Assembly: GCA_021234535.1 (NCBI GenBank)
Contig: SFZH01000008.1
Coordinates: 22,097,091-22,161,090 of the forward strand
From: Stichopus chloronotus
Lineage: Eukaryota > Echinodermata > Holothuroidea > Aspidochirotida > Stichopodidae
Length of the DNA stretch: 64,000 nucleotides
Reading direction: 5' to 3'
Both the position numbers and the translations under genes were made by a program. The notes under the pieces are model-generated. The model made no database searches and had not been told where the DNA came from. It was given only the letters and a program-made list of their open reading frames with translations. Shown piece after piece: positions 23,636-37,900 of this stretch (position 1 is the first letter of the stretch; every line of letters begins with the position of its first letter).

Positions 23636-23639
23636 ATCA

Positions 23640-24072
23640 AGGATCGTGGATGAACACCGGTGAGATTCGCCTACTCTTTTCGATAAGTGTCCAGAAGATA
23701 TCGAGGCAGGGGTGAAACCAGACAATCGCCAATGCAAACCATGCAAACCCAAACCTGCTCCCGGGACCGCCATTTAACATCCCCATCCAACGAACGAGAG
23801 TGTATTCCCCAGTCTTTAGCCACTTTCCTAATGGCTGGGAGGGGTGGAGAACCTGCCCAGCTCAGCAGCCCGTCAGCTGTGCCAAGCAACCTGAAGCGGA
23901 CAAGACCTAAATCGGACAACAGGAACCAAAATAACCCCACTAGCACCACTGTAAACAGCTTTACTGAACACGTCAAATTTGAATCCCCAGAAATTTTCCA
24001 AGTGGTTCCACCGGGATTTGATCTGGGGATCCTTTGATTGCAATAGGGACACTCTAACCACCAAGCTAACTC
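23640..24072 (-). mobile_element. tRNA-derived SINE (minus strand)
   Basis: On the minus strand the head carries a box-A-like GTTAGCTTGGTGGTTAGAG (24070-24052) and a box-B-like AGATCAAATCCC (24024-24013), spaced as in a tRNA gene. A body of about 350 bp follows. It includes a GGATGGGGATGTTAAATGGC segment and GGTCCCGGGAGCAGG, and ends near CACCGGTGTTCATCC at about 23645. The three 80-116-codon frames on both strands here are shadows of the SINE. It would be transcribed by RNA polymerase III and mobilised by a partner LINE. No poly-A tail or target-site duplication could be fixed. Confidence 0.75.
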
Positions 24073-24491
24073 TCTGGGTTAGGACTGTATAAGTTGGAAG
24101 CTCAACTCATTCAAATGTGTGCCATGCTTTCCAGTGACTTTCCAGTGTTGAAGTTCTAGCATTTTCATGAGGTAGTCCAACTAACTTGTAACATGAGGTT
24201 GTCCTTTCCAAAATTTAGTTGTGCTTCAAAAAAGCATGTCATTACTTGCCCTCTGTATTTTCAGGTTGGTTTACCAGTAACACTTTTGCATTGAGCTATT
24301 GGCAATTTATCACCACATTTTTATCATGTTGTTTCAAATGATGCAAGTAAAATCTTTATTTGATTCGAGTACTATCCACATGTGGTTGTCTGAAGGACAA
24401 AATATGGTTGTCTTGTAGTGAATTTGGCCTTCTCTGATGCCAGGACCACCTCTGAATTTCATCACTGCTTTCTACCCATGCAAACCATGTG
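24073..24491. other. Unassigned non-coding sequence
   Basis: No feature is recognised between the SINE and the minisatellite. Confidence 0.5.
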
Positions 24492-25727
24492 GACCAGGCT
24501 CTCTATCAATGCGAACCAGGCTCTCTATCAATGCAAACCAGGCTCTCTATCAATTTGAACCAGGCTCTCTATCAATGTGAACCAGGCTCTCTATCAATGT
24601 GAACCACGCTCTCTATCAATGCAAACCAGGCTCTCTATCAATGCAAACCAGGCTCTCTATCAATGCAAACCAGGCTCTCTATCAATGCAAACCAGGCTCT
24701 CTATCAATGTGAACCAGGCTCTCTATCAATGCAAACCAGGTTATCAATGCAAACCAGGCTCTCTATCAATGTGAACCAGGCTCTCTATCAATGTGAACCA
24801 GGCTCTCTATCAATGTGAACCAGGCTCTCTATCAATGTGAACCAGGCTCTCTATCAATGCAAACCAGGCTCTCTATCAATGCAAACCAGGCTCTCTATCA
24901 ATGCAAACCAGGCTCTCTATCAATGTGAACCAGGCTCTCTATCAATGTGAACCAGGATCTCTATCAATGTGAACCAGGCTCTCTATCAATGCAAACCAGG
25001 CTCTCTATCAATGCAAACCAGGCTCTCTATCAATGCAAACCAGGCTCTCTATCAATGCAAACCAGGCTCTCTATCAATGTGAACCAGGCTCTCTATCAAT
25101 GTGAACCAGGCTATCAATGCAAACCAGGCTCTCTATCAATGTGAACCAGGCTCTCTATCAATGTGAACCAGGCTCTCTATCAATGTGAACCAGGCTCTCT
25201 ATCAATGTGAACCAGGCTCTCTATCAATGCAAACCAGGCTCTCTATCAATGCAAACCAGGCTCTCTATCAATGCAAACCAGGCTCTCTATCAATGTGAAC
25301 CAGGCTCTCTATCAATGTGAACCAGGATCTCTATCAATGTGAACCAGGCTCTCTATCAATGCAAACCAGGCTCTCTATCAATGCAAACCAGGCTCTCTAT
25401 CAATGCAAACCAGGCTCTCTATCAATGCAAACCAGGCTCTCTATCAATGTGAACCAGGCTCTCTATCAATGTGAACCAGGCTATCAATGCAAACCAGGCT
25501 CTCTATCAATGTGAACCAGGCTCTCTATCAATGTGAACCAGGCTCTCTATCAATGTGAACCAGGCTCTCTATCAATGTGAACCAGGCTCTCTATCAATGC
25601 AAACCAGGCTCTCTATCAATGCAAACCAGGCTCTCTATCAATGCAAACCAGGCTCTCTATCAATGTGAACCAGGCTCTCTATCAATGTGAACCAGGATCT
25701 CTATCAATGTGAACCAGGCTCTCTATC
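24492..25727 (+). repeat. 22-bp minisatellite with 370-bp higher-order repeat
   Basis: The unit CCAGGCTCTCTATCAATG plus either CAAA or TGAA repeats about 56 times. One 18-bp unit (CCAGG(T/C)TATCAATGCAAA) falls at about 24737, 25107 and 25477, exactly 370 bp apart. The order of CAAA and TGAA units and an AGGATCTC variant repeat with the same 370-bp period (16 units of 22 bp plus one of 18). About 3.3 higher-order copies are present. The 65-codon frames spaced at 370 bp are artefacts of the repeat; since 22 is not a multiple of 3, reading passes through all phases of the unit. Confidence 0.97.
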
Positions 25728-25927
25728 GTCGATGTAATGGACATGTTAGAGGATTTACATTAAATGTTGTAATATTCATTGGCTATTGCACACTAATTCA
25801 GAGAGACAGCTGTGACTCAGACACTCAACTAATGATCTTTGTGACATATAATTGTTAAACCAGACTCTGACATAATTGTGACATAATTGTTCGATAATCA
25901 CTCGACCACTGTAGTGTCTGTCATTGT
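25728..25927. other. Boundary between minisatellite and satellite
   Basis: About 200 bp of non-repetitive DNA. CAGCTGTGACTCAGACACTC and GTGTCTGTCATTGTGTCTGT resemble pieces of the adjacent satellite monomer and may be its decayed edge. Confidence 0.5.
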
Positions 25928-28900
25928 GTCTGTCAATGTGATATTAACAGCATTGCTATGACGACGACTCAGCTGAGGTAACATTTATGAATATAATGTG
26001 TATAGCCAGAGTCTGTCACTGTGATATTAACAGCATTGCTATGACAATAACTCAGCTGATGTAACATTTATGAATATAATGTGTATAGCCAGTCTGTCAA
26101 TGTGATATTAACTGCATTGTTATGACAACGACTCAGCTGATGTAACATTTATGAATATAATGTGTATAGCCAGTCTGTCAATGTGATATTAACAGCATTG
26201 CTATGACAACGACTCAGCTGATGTAACATTTATGAATATAATGTGTATAGCCAGAGTCTGTCACTGTGATATTAATTGCATTGCTATGACAACGACTCAG
26301 CTGATGTAACATTTATGAATATAATGTGTATAACCAGTCTGTCAATGTGATATTAACAGCATTGCTATGACAACGACTCAGCTGATGTAACATTTATGAA
26401 TATAATGTGTATAGCCAGAGTCTGTCACTGTGATATTAATTGCATTGCTATGACAACGACTCAGCTGATGTAACATTTATGATTATAATGTGTATAGCCA
26501 GAGTCTGTCACTGTGATATTAATTGCATTGCTATGACAATGACTCAGCTGATGTAACATTTAAGATTATAATGTGTACAGCCAGTCTGTCAATGTGATAT
26601 TAACAGCATTGCTATGACAATGACTCAGCTGATGTAACATTTAAGATTATAATGTGTATAGCCAGTCTGTCAATGTGATAATAAAAGCATTGCTATGACA
26701 ACGACTCAGCTGATGTAACATTTATGAATATAATGTGTATAGCCAGAGTCTGTCACTGTGATATTAATTGCATTGCTATGACAACGACTCAGCTGATGTA
26801 ACATTTATGAATATCATGTGTATAGCCAGAGTCTGTCACTGTGATATTAATTGCATTGCTATGACAACGACTCAGCTGATGTAACATTTATGAATATAAT
26901 GTGTATAGCCAGAGTCTGTCACTGTGACATTAATTGCATTGCTATGACAACGACTCAGCTGATGTAACATTTATGAATATAATGTGTATAGCCAGAGTCT
27001 GTCACTGTGATATTATTTGCATTGCTATGACAACGACTCAGCTGATGTAACACTTATGAATATAATGTGTATAACCAGTCTGTCAATGTGATATTAACAG
27101 CATTGCTATGACAATGACTCAGCTGATGTAACATTTATGAATATAATGTGTATAACCAGTCTGTCAATGTGATATTAACAGCATTGCTATGACAATGACT
27201 CAGCTGATGTAACATTTATGAATATAATGTGTATAACCAGTCTGTCAATGTGATATTAACAGCATTGCTATGACAATGACTCAGCTGATGTAACATTTAA
27301 GATTATAATGTGTATAGCCAGTCTGTCAATGTGATATTAACAGCATTGCTATGACAATGACTCAGCTGATGTAACATTTAAGATTATAATGTGTATAGCC
27401 AGTCTGTCAATGTGATATTAACAGCATTGCTATGACAATGACTCAGCTGATGTAACATTTATGAATATAATGTGTGTAGCCAGAGTCTGTCACTGTGATA
27501 TTAACAGCATTGCTATGACAACGACTCAGCTGATGTAACATTTATGAATATAATGTGTATAACCAGTCTGTCAATGTGATATTAACAGCATTGCTATGAC
27601 AATGACTCAGCTGATGTAACATTTATGAATATAATGTGTATAACCAGTCTGTCAATGTGATATTAACAGCCTTAATGACAACGACTCAGCTGATGTAACA
27701 TTTATGATTATAATGTGTATAGCCAGAGTCTGTCAAAGTGATATTAACTGCATTGCTGTGACAACGACTCAGCTGATGTAACATTTATGATTATAATGTG
27801 TGTAGCCAGAGTCTGTCACTGTGATATTAATTGCATTGCTATGACAATGACTCAGCTGATGTAACATTTAAGATTATAATGTGTACAGCCAGTCTGTCAA
27901 TGTGATATTAACAGCATTGCTATGACAATGACTCAGCTGATGTAACATTTAAGATTATAATGTGTATAGCCAGTCTGTCAATGTGATATTAACAGCATTG
28001 CTATGACAACGACTCAGCTGATGTAACATTTATGAATATAATGTGTATAGCCAGAGTCTGTCACTGTGATATTAATTGCATTGCTATGACAACGACTCAG
28101 CTGATGTAACATTTATGAATATCATGTGTATAGCCAGAGTCTGTCACTGTGATATTAATTGCATTGCTATGACAACGACTCAGCTGATGTAACATTTATG
28201 AATATAATGTGTATAGCCAGAGTCTGTCACTGTGACATTAATTGCATTGCTATGACAACGACTCAGCTGATGTAACATTTATGAATATAATGTGTATAGC
28301 CAGAGTCTGTCACTGTGATATTAATTGCATTGCTATGACAACGACTCAGCTGATGTAACACTTATGAATATAATGTGTATAACCAGTCTGTCAATGTGAT
28401 ATTAACAGCATTGCTATGACAACGACTCAGCTGATGTAACATTTATGAATATAATGTGTATAACCAGTCTGTCAATGTGATATTAACAGCATTACTATGA
28501 CAATGACTCAGCTGATGTAACATTTATGAATATAATGTGTGTAGCCAGAGTCTGTCAATGTGATATTAACAGCATTGCTATGACCACGACTCAGCTGATG
28601 TAACATTTATGAATATAATGTGTATAACCAGTCTGTCAATGTGATATTAACAGCATTGGTATGACAACGACTCAGCTGATGTAACATTTATGAATATAAT
28701 GTGTATAACCAGTCTGTCAATGTGATATTAACAGCATTGCTATGACAATGACTCAGCTGATGTAACATTTATGAATATAATGTGTATAACCAGTCTGTCA
28801 ATGTGATACTAACAGCATTGCTATGACAATGACTCAGCTGATGTAACATTTATGAATATAATGTGTATAACCAGTCTGTCAATGTGATATTAACAGCATT

Positions 28901-31900
28901 GTTATGACAATGACTCAGCTGATGTAACATTTATGAATATAATGTGTATAACCAGTCTGTCAATGTGATATTAACAGCATTGCTATGACAATGACTCAGC
29001 TGATGTAACATTTATGAATATAATGTGTATAACCAGTCTGTCAATGTGATATTAACAGCATTGTTATGACAATGACTCAGCTGATGTAACATTTATGATT
29101 ATAATGTGTATAGCCAGAGTCTGTCAATGTGATATTAACAGCATTGCTGTGACAACGACTCAGCTGATGTAACATTTATGAATATAATGTGTATAACCAG
29201 TCTGTCAATGTGATATTAACAGCATTGCTATGACAATGACTCAGCTGATGTAACATTTATGAATATAATGTGTATAACCAGTCTGTCAATGTGATATTAA
29301 CAGCATTGCTATGACAATGACTCAGCTGATGTAACATTTAAGATTATAATGTGTATAGCCAGTCTGTCAATGTGATATTAACTGCATTGCTATGACAATG
29401 ACTCAGCTGATGTAACATTTATGAATATAATGTGTGTAGCCAGAGTCTGTCACTGTGATATTAACAGCATTGCTATGACAACGACTCAGCTGATGTAACA
29501 TTTATGAATATAATGTGTATAACCAGTCTGTCAATGTGATATTAACAGCATTGCTATGACAATGACTCAGCTGATGTAACATTTATGAATATAATGTGTA
29601 TAACCAGTCTGTCAATGTGATATTAACAGCATTAATGACAACGACTCAGCTGATGTAACATTTATGATTATAATGTGTATAGCCAGAGTCTGTCAAAGTG
29701 ATATTAACTGCATTGCTGTGACGACTCAGCTGATGTAACATTTATGATTATAATGTGTGTAGCCAGAGTCTGTCACTGTGATATTAATTGCATTGCTATG
29801 ACAATGACTCAGCTGATGTAACATTTAAGATTATAATGTGTACAGCCAGTCTGTGAATGTGATATTAACAGCATTGCTATATGACAATGACTCAGCTGAT
29901 GTAACATTTATGAATACAATGTGTATAGCCAGAGTCTGTCACTGTGATATTAATTGCATTGCTATGACAATGACTCAGCTGATGTAACATTTATGATTAT
30001 AATGTGTATAGCCAGAGTCTGTCACTGTGATATTAATTGCATTGCTATGACAATGACTCAGCTGATGTAACATTTATGAATACAATGTGTATAGCCAGAG
30101 TCTGTCACTGTGATATTAATTGCATTGCTATGACAATAACTCAGCTGATGTAACAGTTATGATTATAATGTGTATAACCAGTCTGTCAATGTGATATTAA
30201 CTACATTGCTGTGACAATGACTCAGCTGATGTAACATTTAAGATTATAATGTGTACAGCCAGTCTGTCAATGTGATATTAACAGCATTGCTATATGACAA
30301 TGACTCAGCTGATGTAACATTTATGAATACAATGTGTATAGCCAGTCTGTCAATGTGATATTAACAGCATTGCTATGACAACGACTCAGCTGATGTAACA
30401 TTTATGAATATAATGTGTATAACCAGTCTGTCAATGTGATATTAACAGCATTGCTATGACAATGACTCAGCTGATGTAACATTTATGAATATAATGTGTA
30501 TAACCAGTCTGTCAATGTGATATTAACAGCATTGCTATGACAATGACTCAGCTGATGTAACATTTATGAATACAATGTGTATAGCCAGAGTCTGTCACTG
30601 TGATATTAATTGCATTGCTATGACAATGACTCAGCTGATGTAACATTTATGATTATAATGTGTATAGCCAGAGTCTGTCACTGTGATATTAATTGCATTG
30701 CTATGACAATGACTCAGCTGATGTAACATTTATGAATACAATGTGTATAGCCAGAGTCTGTCACTGTGATATTAATTGCATTGCTATGACAATAACTCAG
30801 CTGATGTAACAGTTATGATTATAATGTGTATAACCAGTCTGTCAATGTGATATTAACTACATTGCTGTGACAATGACTCAGCTGATGTAACATTTAAGAT
30901 TATAATGTGTATAACCAGTCTGTCAATGTGATATTAACAGCATTGTTATGACAATGACTCAGCTGATGTAACATTTATGAATATAATGTGTATAACCAGT
31001 CTGTCAATGTGATATTAACAGCATTGTTATGACAATGACTCAGCTGATGTAACATTTATGAATATAATGTGTATAGCCAGAGTCTGTCAATGTGATATTA
31101 ACAGCATTGCTGTGACAACGACTCAGCTGATGTAACATTTATGAATATAATGTGTATAACCAGTCTGTCAATGTGATATTAACAGCATTGCTATGACAAT
31201 GACTCAGCTGATGTAACATTTAAGATTATAATGTGTATAGCCAGTCTGTCAATGTGATATTAACAGCATTGCTATGACAATGACTCAGCTGATGTAACAT
31301 TTATGAATATAATGTGTGTAGCCAGAGTCTGTCACTGTGATATTAACAGCATTGCTATGACAACGACTCAGCTGATGTAACATTTATGAATATAATGTGT
31401 ATAACCAGTCTGTCAATGTGATATTAACAGCATTGCTATGACAATGACTCAGCTGATGTAACATTTATGAATATAATGTGTATAACCAGTCTGTCAATGT
31501 GATATTAACAGCATTAATGACAACGACTCAGCTGATGTAACATTTATGATTATAATGTGTATAGCCAGAGTCTGTCAAAGTGATATTAACTGCGTTGCTG
31601 TGACAACGACTCAGCTGATGTAACATTTATGATTATAATGTGTGTAGCCAGAGTCTGTCACTGTGATATTAATTGCATTGCTATGACAATGACTCAGCTG
31701 ATGTAACATTTAAGATTATAATGTGTACAGCCAGTCTGTCAATGTGATATTAACAGCATTGCTATGACAATGACTCAGCTGATGTAACATTTAAGATTAT
31801 AATGTGTATAGCCAGAGTCTGTCACTGTGATATTAATTGCATTGCTATGACAACGACTTAGCTGATGTAACATTTATGAATATCATGTGTATAGCCAGAG

Positions 31901-34900
31901 TCTGTCACTGTGATATTAATTGCATTGCTATGACAACGACTCAGCTGATGTAACATTTATGAATATAATGTGTATAGCCAGAGTCTGTCACTGTGACATT
32001 AATTGCATTGCTATGACAACGACTCAGCTGATGTAACATTTATGAATATAATGTGTATAGCCAGAGTCTGTCACTGTGATATTAATTGCATTGCTATGAC
32101 AATGACTCAGCTGATGTAACACTTATGAATATAATGTGTATAACCAGTCTGTCAATGTGATATTAACAGCATTGCTATGACAACGACTCAGCTGATGTAA
32201 CATTTATGAATATAATGTGTATAACCAGTCTGTCAATGTGATATTAACAGCATTACTATGACAATGACTCAGCTGATGTAACATTTATGAATATAATGTG
32301 TGTAGCCAGAGTCTGTCAATGTGATATTAACAGCATTGCTATTAACCACGACTCAGCTGATGTAACATTTATGAATATAATGTGTATAACCAGTCTGTCA
32401 ATGTGATATTAACAGCATTGCTATGACAATGACTCAGCTGATGTAACATTTATGAATATAATGTGTATAACCAGTCTGTCAATGTGATACTAACAGCATT
32501 GCTATGACAATGACTCAGCTGATGTAACATTCATGAATATAATGTGTATAACCAGTCTGTCAATGTGATATTAACAGCATTGTTATGACAATGACTCAGC
32601 TGATGTAACATTTATGAATATAATGTGTATAACCAGTCTGTCAATGTGATATTAACAGCATTGCTATGACAATGACTCAGCTGATGTAACATTTATGAAT
32701 ATAATGTGTATAACCAGTCTGTCAATGTGATATTAACAGCATTGTTATGACAATGACTCAGCTGATGTAACATTTATGATTATAATGTGTATAGCCAGAG
32801 TCTGTCAATGTGATATTAACAGCATTGCTGTGACAACGACTCAGCTGATGTAACATTTATGAATATAATGTGTATAACCAGTCTGTCAATGTGATATTAA
32901 CAGCATTGCTATGACAATGACTCAGCTGATGTAACATTTATGAATATAATGTGTATAACCAGTCTGTCAATGTGATATTAACAGCATTGCTATGACAATG
33001 ACTCAGCTGATGTAACATTTAAGATTATAATGTGTATAGCCAGTCTGTCAATGTGATATTAACAGCATTGCTATGACAATGACTCAGCTGATGTAACATT
33101 TATGAATATAATGTGTGTAGCCAGAGTCTGTCACTGTGATATTAACAGCATTGCTATGACAACGACTCAGCTGATGTAACATTTATGAATATAATGTGTA
33201 TAACCAGTCTGTCAATGTGATATTAACAGCATTGCTATGACAACGACTCAGCTGATGTAACATTTATGAATATAATGTGTATAACCAGTCTGTCAATGTG
33301 ATATTAACAGCATTGCTATGACAATGACTCAGCTGATGTAACATTTATGAATATAATGTGTATAACCAGTCTGTCAATGTGATACTAACAGCATTGCTAT
33401 GACAATGACTCAGCTGATGTAACATTTATGAATATAATGTGTATAACCAGTCTGTCAATGTGATATTAACAGCATTGTTATGACAATGACTCAGCTGATG
33501 TAACATTTATGAATATAATGTGTATAACCAGTCTGTCAATGTGATATTAACAGCATTGCTATGACAATGACTCAGCTGATGTAACATTTATGAATATAAT
33601 GTGTATAACCAGTCTGTCAATGTGATATTAACAGCATTGTTATGACAATGACTCAGCTGATGTAACATTTATGATTATAATGTGTATAGCCAGAGTCTGT
33701 CAATGTGATATTAACAGCATTGCTGTGACAACGACTCAGCTGATGTAACATTTATGAATATAATGTGTATAACCAGTCTGTCAATGTGATATTAACAGCA
33801 TTGCTATGACAATGACTCAGCTGATGTAACATTTATGAATATAATGTGTATAACCAGTCTGTCAATGTGATATTAACAGCATTGCTATGACAATGACTCA
33901 GCTGATGTAACATTTAAGATTATAATGTGTATAGCCAGTCTGTCAATGTGATATTAACAGCATTGCTATGACAATGACTCAGCTGATGTAACATTTATGA
34001 ATATAATGTGTGTAGCCAGAGTCTGTCACTGTGATATTAACAGCATTGCTATGACAACGACTCAGCTGATGTAACATTTATCAATATAATGTGTATAACC
34101 AGTCTGTCAATGTGATATTAACAGCATTGCTATGACAATGACTCAGCTGACGTAACATTTATGAATATAATGTGTATAACCAGTCTGTCAATGTGATATT
34201 AACAGCATTAATGACAACGACTCAGCTGATGTAACATTTATGATTATAATGTGTATAGCCAGAGTCTGTCAAAGTGATATTAACTGCATTGCTGTGACAA
34301 CGACTCAGCTGATGTAACATTTATGATTATAATGTGTGTAGCCAGAGTCTGTCACTGTGATATTAATTGCATTGCTATGACAATGACTCAGCTGATGTAA
34401 CATTTAAGATTATAATGTGTACATCCAGTGTGTGAATGTGATATTAACAGCATTGCTATATGACAATGACTCAGCTGATGTAACATTTATGAATACAATG
34501 TGTATAGCCAGAGTCTGTCACTGTGATATTAATTGCATTGCTATGACAATGACTCAGCTGATGTAACATTTATGATTATAATGTGTATAGCCAGAGTCTG
34601 TCACTGTGATATTAATTGCATTGCTATGACAATGACTCAGCTGATGTAACATTTATGAATACAATGTGTATAGCCAGAGTCTGTCACTGTGATATTAATT
34701 GCATTGCTATGACAATAACTCAGCTGATGTAACAGTTATGATTATAATATGTATAACCAGTCTGTCAATGTGATATTAACTGCATTGCTGTGACAATGAC
34801 TCAGCTGATGTAACATTTAAGATTATAATGTGTACAGCCAGTCTGTCAATGTGATATTAACAGCATTGCTATATGACAATGACTCAGCTGATGTAACATT

Positions 34901-37900
34901 TATGAATACAATGTGTATAGCCAGTCTGTCAATGTGATATTAACAGCATTGCTATGACAACGACTCAGCTGATGTAACATTTATGAATATAATGTGTATA
35001 ACCAGTCTGTCAATGTGATATTAACAGCATTGCTATGACAATGACTCAGCTGATGTAACATTTATGAATATAATGTGTATAACCAGTCTGTCGATGTGAT
35101 ATTAACAGCATTAATGACAACGACTCAGCTGATGTAACATTTATGATTATAATGTGTATAGCCAGAGTCTGTCAATGTGATATTAACTGCATTGCTGTGA
35201 CAACGACTCAGCTGATGTAACATTTATGATTATAATGTGTGTAGCCAGAGTCTGTCACTGTGATATTAATTGCATTGCTATGACAATGACTCAGCTGATG
35301 TAACATTTAAGATTATAATGTGTACAGCCAGTCTGTCAATGTGATATTAACAGCATTGCTATGACAATGACTCAGCTGATGTAACATTTAAGATTATAAT
35401 GTGTATAGCCAGTCTGTCAATGTGATATTAACAGCATTGCTATGACAATGACTCAGCTGATGTAACATTTATGAATACAATGTGTATAACCAGTCTGTCA
35501 ATGTGATACTAACAGCATTGCTATGACAATGACTCAGCTGATGTAACATTTAAGATTATAATGTGTATAGCCAGTCTGTCAATGTGATATTAACAGCATT
35601 GCTATGACAATGACTCAGCTGATGTAACATTTATGAATATAATGTGTGTAGCCAGAGTCTGTCACTGTGATATTAACAGCATTGCTATGACAACGACTCA
35701 GCTGATGTAACATTTATGAATATAATGTGTATAACCAGTCTGTCAATGTGATATTAACAGCATTGCTATGACAATGACTCAGCTGATGTAACATTTATGA
35801 ATATAATGTGTATAACCAGTCTGTCAATGTGATATTAACAGCATTAATGACAACGACTCAGCTGATGTAACATTTATGATTATAATGTGTATAGCCAGAG
35901 TCTGTCAATGTGATATTAACTGCATTGCTGTGACAACGACTCAGCTGATGTAACATTTATGATTATAATGTGTGTAGCCAGAGTCTGTCACTGTGATATT
36001 ATATGCATTGCTATGACAATGACTCAGCTGATGTAACATTTAAGATTATAATGTGTACAGCCAGTCTGTGAATGTGATATTAACAGCATTGCTATATGAC
36101 AATGACTCATCTGATGTAACATTTATGAATACAATGTGTATAGCCAGAGTCTGTCACTGTGATATTAATTGCATTGCTATGACAATGACTCAGCTGATGT
36201 AACATTTATGATTATAATGTGTATAGCCAGAGTCTGTCACTGTGATATTAATTGCATTGCTATGACAACGACTCAGCTGATGCAACATTTATGAATATAA
36301 TGTGTATAGCCAGAGTCTGTCACTGTGATATTAACAGCATTGCTATGACGACGACTCAGCTGATGTAACATTTATGAATATAATGTGTATAACCAGTCTG
36401 TCAATGTGATATTAACAGCATTGCTATGACAATGACTCAGCTGATGTAACATTTATGAATATGTGTATAACCAGTCTGTCAATGTGATATTAACAGCATT
36501 GCTATGACAATGACTCAGCTGATGTAATATTTATGAATATAATGTGTATAACCAGTCTGTCAATGTGATATTAACAGCATTGTTATGACAATGACTCAGC
36601 TGATGTAACATTTATGAATATAATGTGTATAACCAGTCTGTCAATGTGATATTAAGAGCATTGCTATGACAACGACTCAGCTGATGTAACATTTATGAAT
36701 ATAATGTGTATAGCCAGAGTCTGTCACTGTGATATTAATTGCATTGCTATGACAACGACTCAGCTGATGTAACATTTATGAATATAATGTGTATAGCCAG
36801 AGTCTGTCACTGTGATATTAATTGCATTGCTATGACAACGACTCAGCTGATGCAACATTTATGAATATAATGTGTATAGCCAGAGTCTGTCACTGTGACA
36901 TTAATTGCATTGCTATGACAACGACTCAGCTGATGTAACATTTAAGATTATAATGTGTATAGCCAGTCTGTCAATGTGATATTAACAGCATTGCTATGAC
37001 AATGACTCAGCTGATGTAACATTTATGAATATAATGTGTATAACCAGTCTGTCAATGTGATATTAACAGCATTGCTATGACAATGACTCAGCTGATGTAA
37101 CATTTAAGATTATAATGTGTATAACCAGTCTGTCAATGTGATATTAACAGCATTGCTATGACAATGACTCAGCTGATGTAACATTTATGAATATAATGTG
37201 TGTAGCCAGAGTCTGTCACTGTGATATTAACAGCATTCCTATGACAACGACTCAGCTGATGTAACATTTATGAATATAATGTGTATAACCAGTCTGTCAA
37301 TGTGATATTAACAGCATTGCTATGACAATGACTCAGCTGATGTAACATTTATGAATATAATGTGTATAACCAGTCTGTCAATGTGATATTAACAGCATTA
37401 ATGACAACGACTCAGCTGATGTAACATTTATGATTATAATGTGTATAGCCAGAGTCTGTCAATGTGATATTAACTGCATTGCTGTGACAACGACTCAGCT
37501 GATGTAACATTTATGATTATAATGTGTGTAGCCAGAGTCTGTCACTGTGATATTAATTGCATTGCTATGACAATGACTCAGCTGATGTAACATTTAAGAT
37601 TATAATGTGTACAGCCAGTCTGTGAATGTGATATTAACAGCATTGCTATATGACAATGACTCATCTGATGTAACATTTATGAATACAATGTGTATAGCCA
37701 GAGTCTGTCACTGTGATATTAATTGCATTGCTATGACAATGACTCAGCTGATGTAACATTTATGATTATAATGTGTATAGCCAGAGTCTGTCACTGTGAT
37801 ATTAATTGCATTGCTATGACAACGACTCAGCTGATGCAACATTTATGAATATAATGTGTATAGCCAGAGTCTGTCACTGTGATATTAACAGCATTGCTAT

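Noticed and set aside
23528..24064. Several 63-116-codon genes on both strands
   Set aside because: All lie within the SINE and overlap one another.
24577..25514. Three 65-codon repetitive proteins spaced 370 bp
   Set aside because: Pure 22-bp minisatellite translation; the spacing equals the higher-order repeat and the unit is not a multiple of 3.
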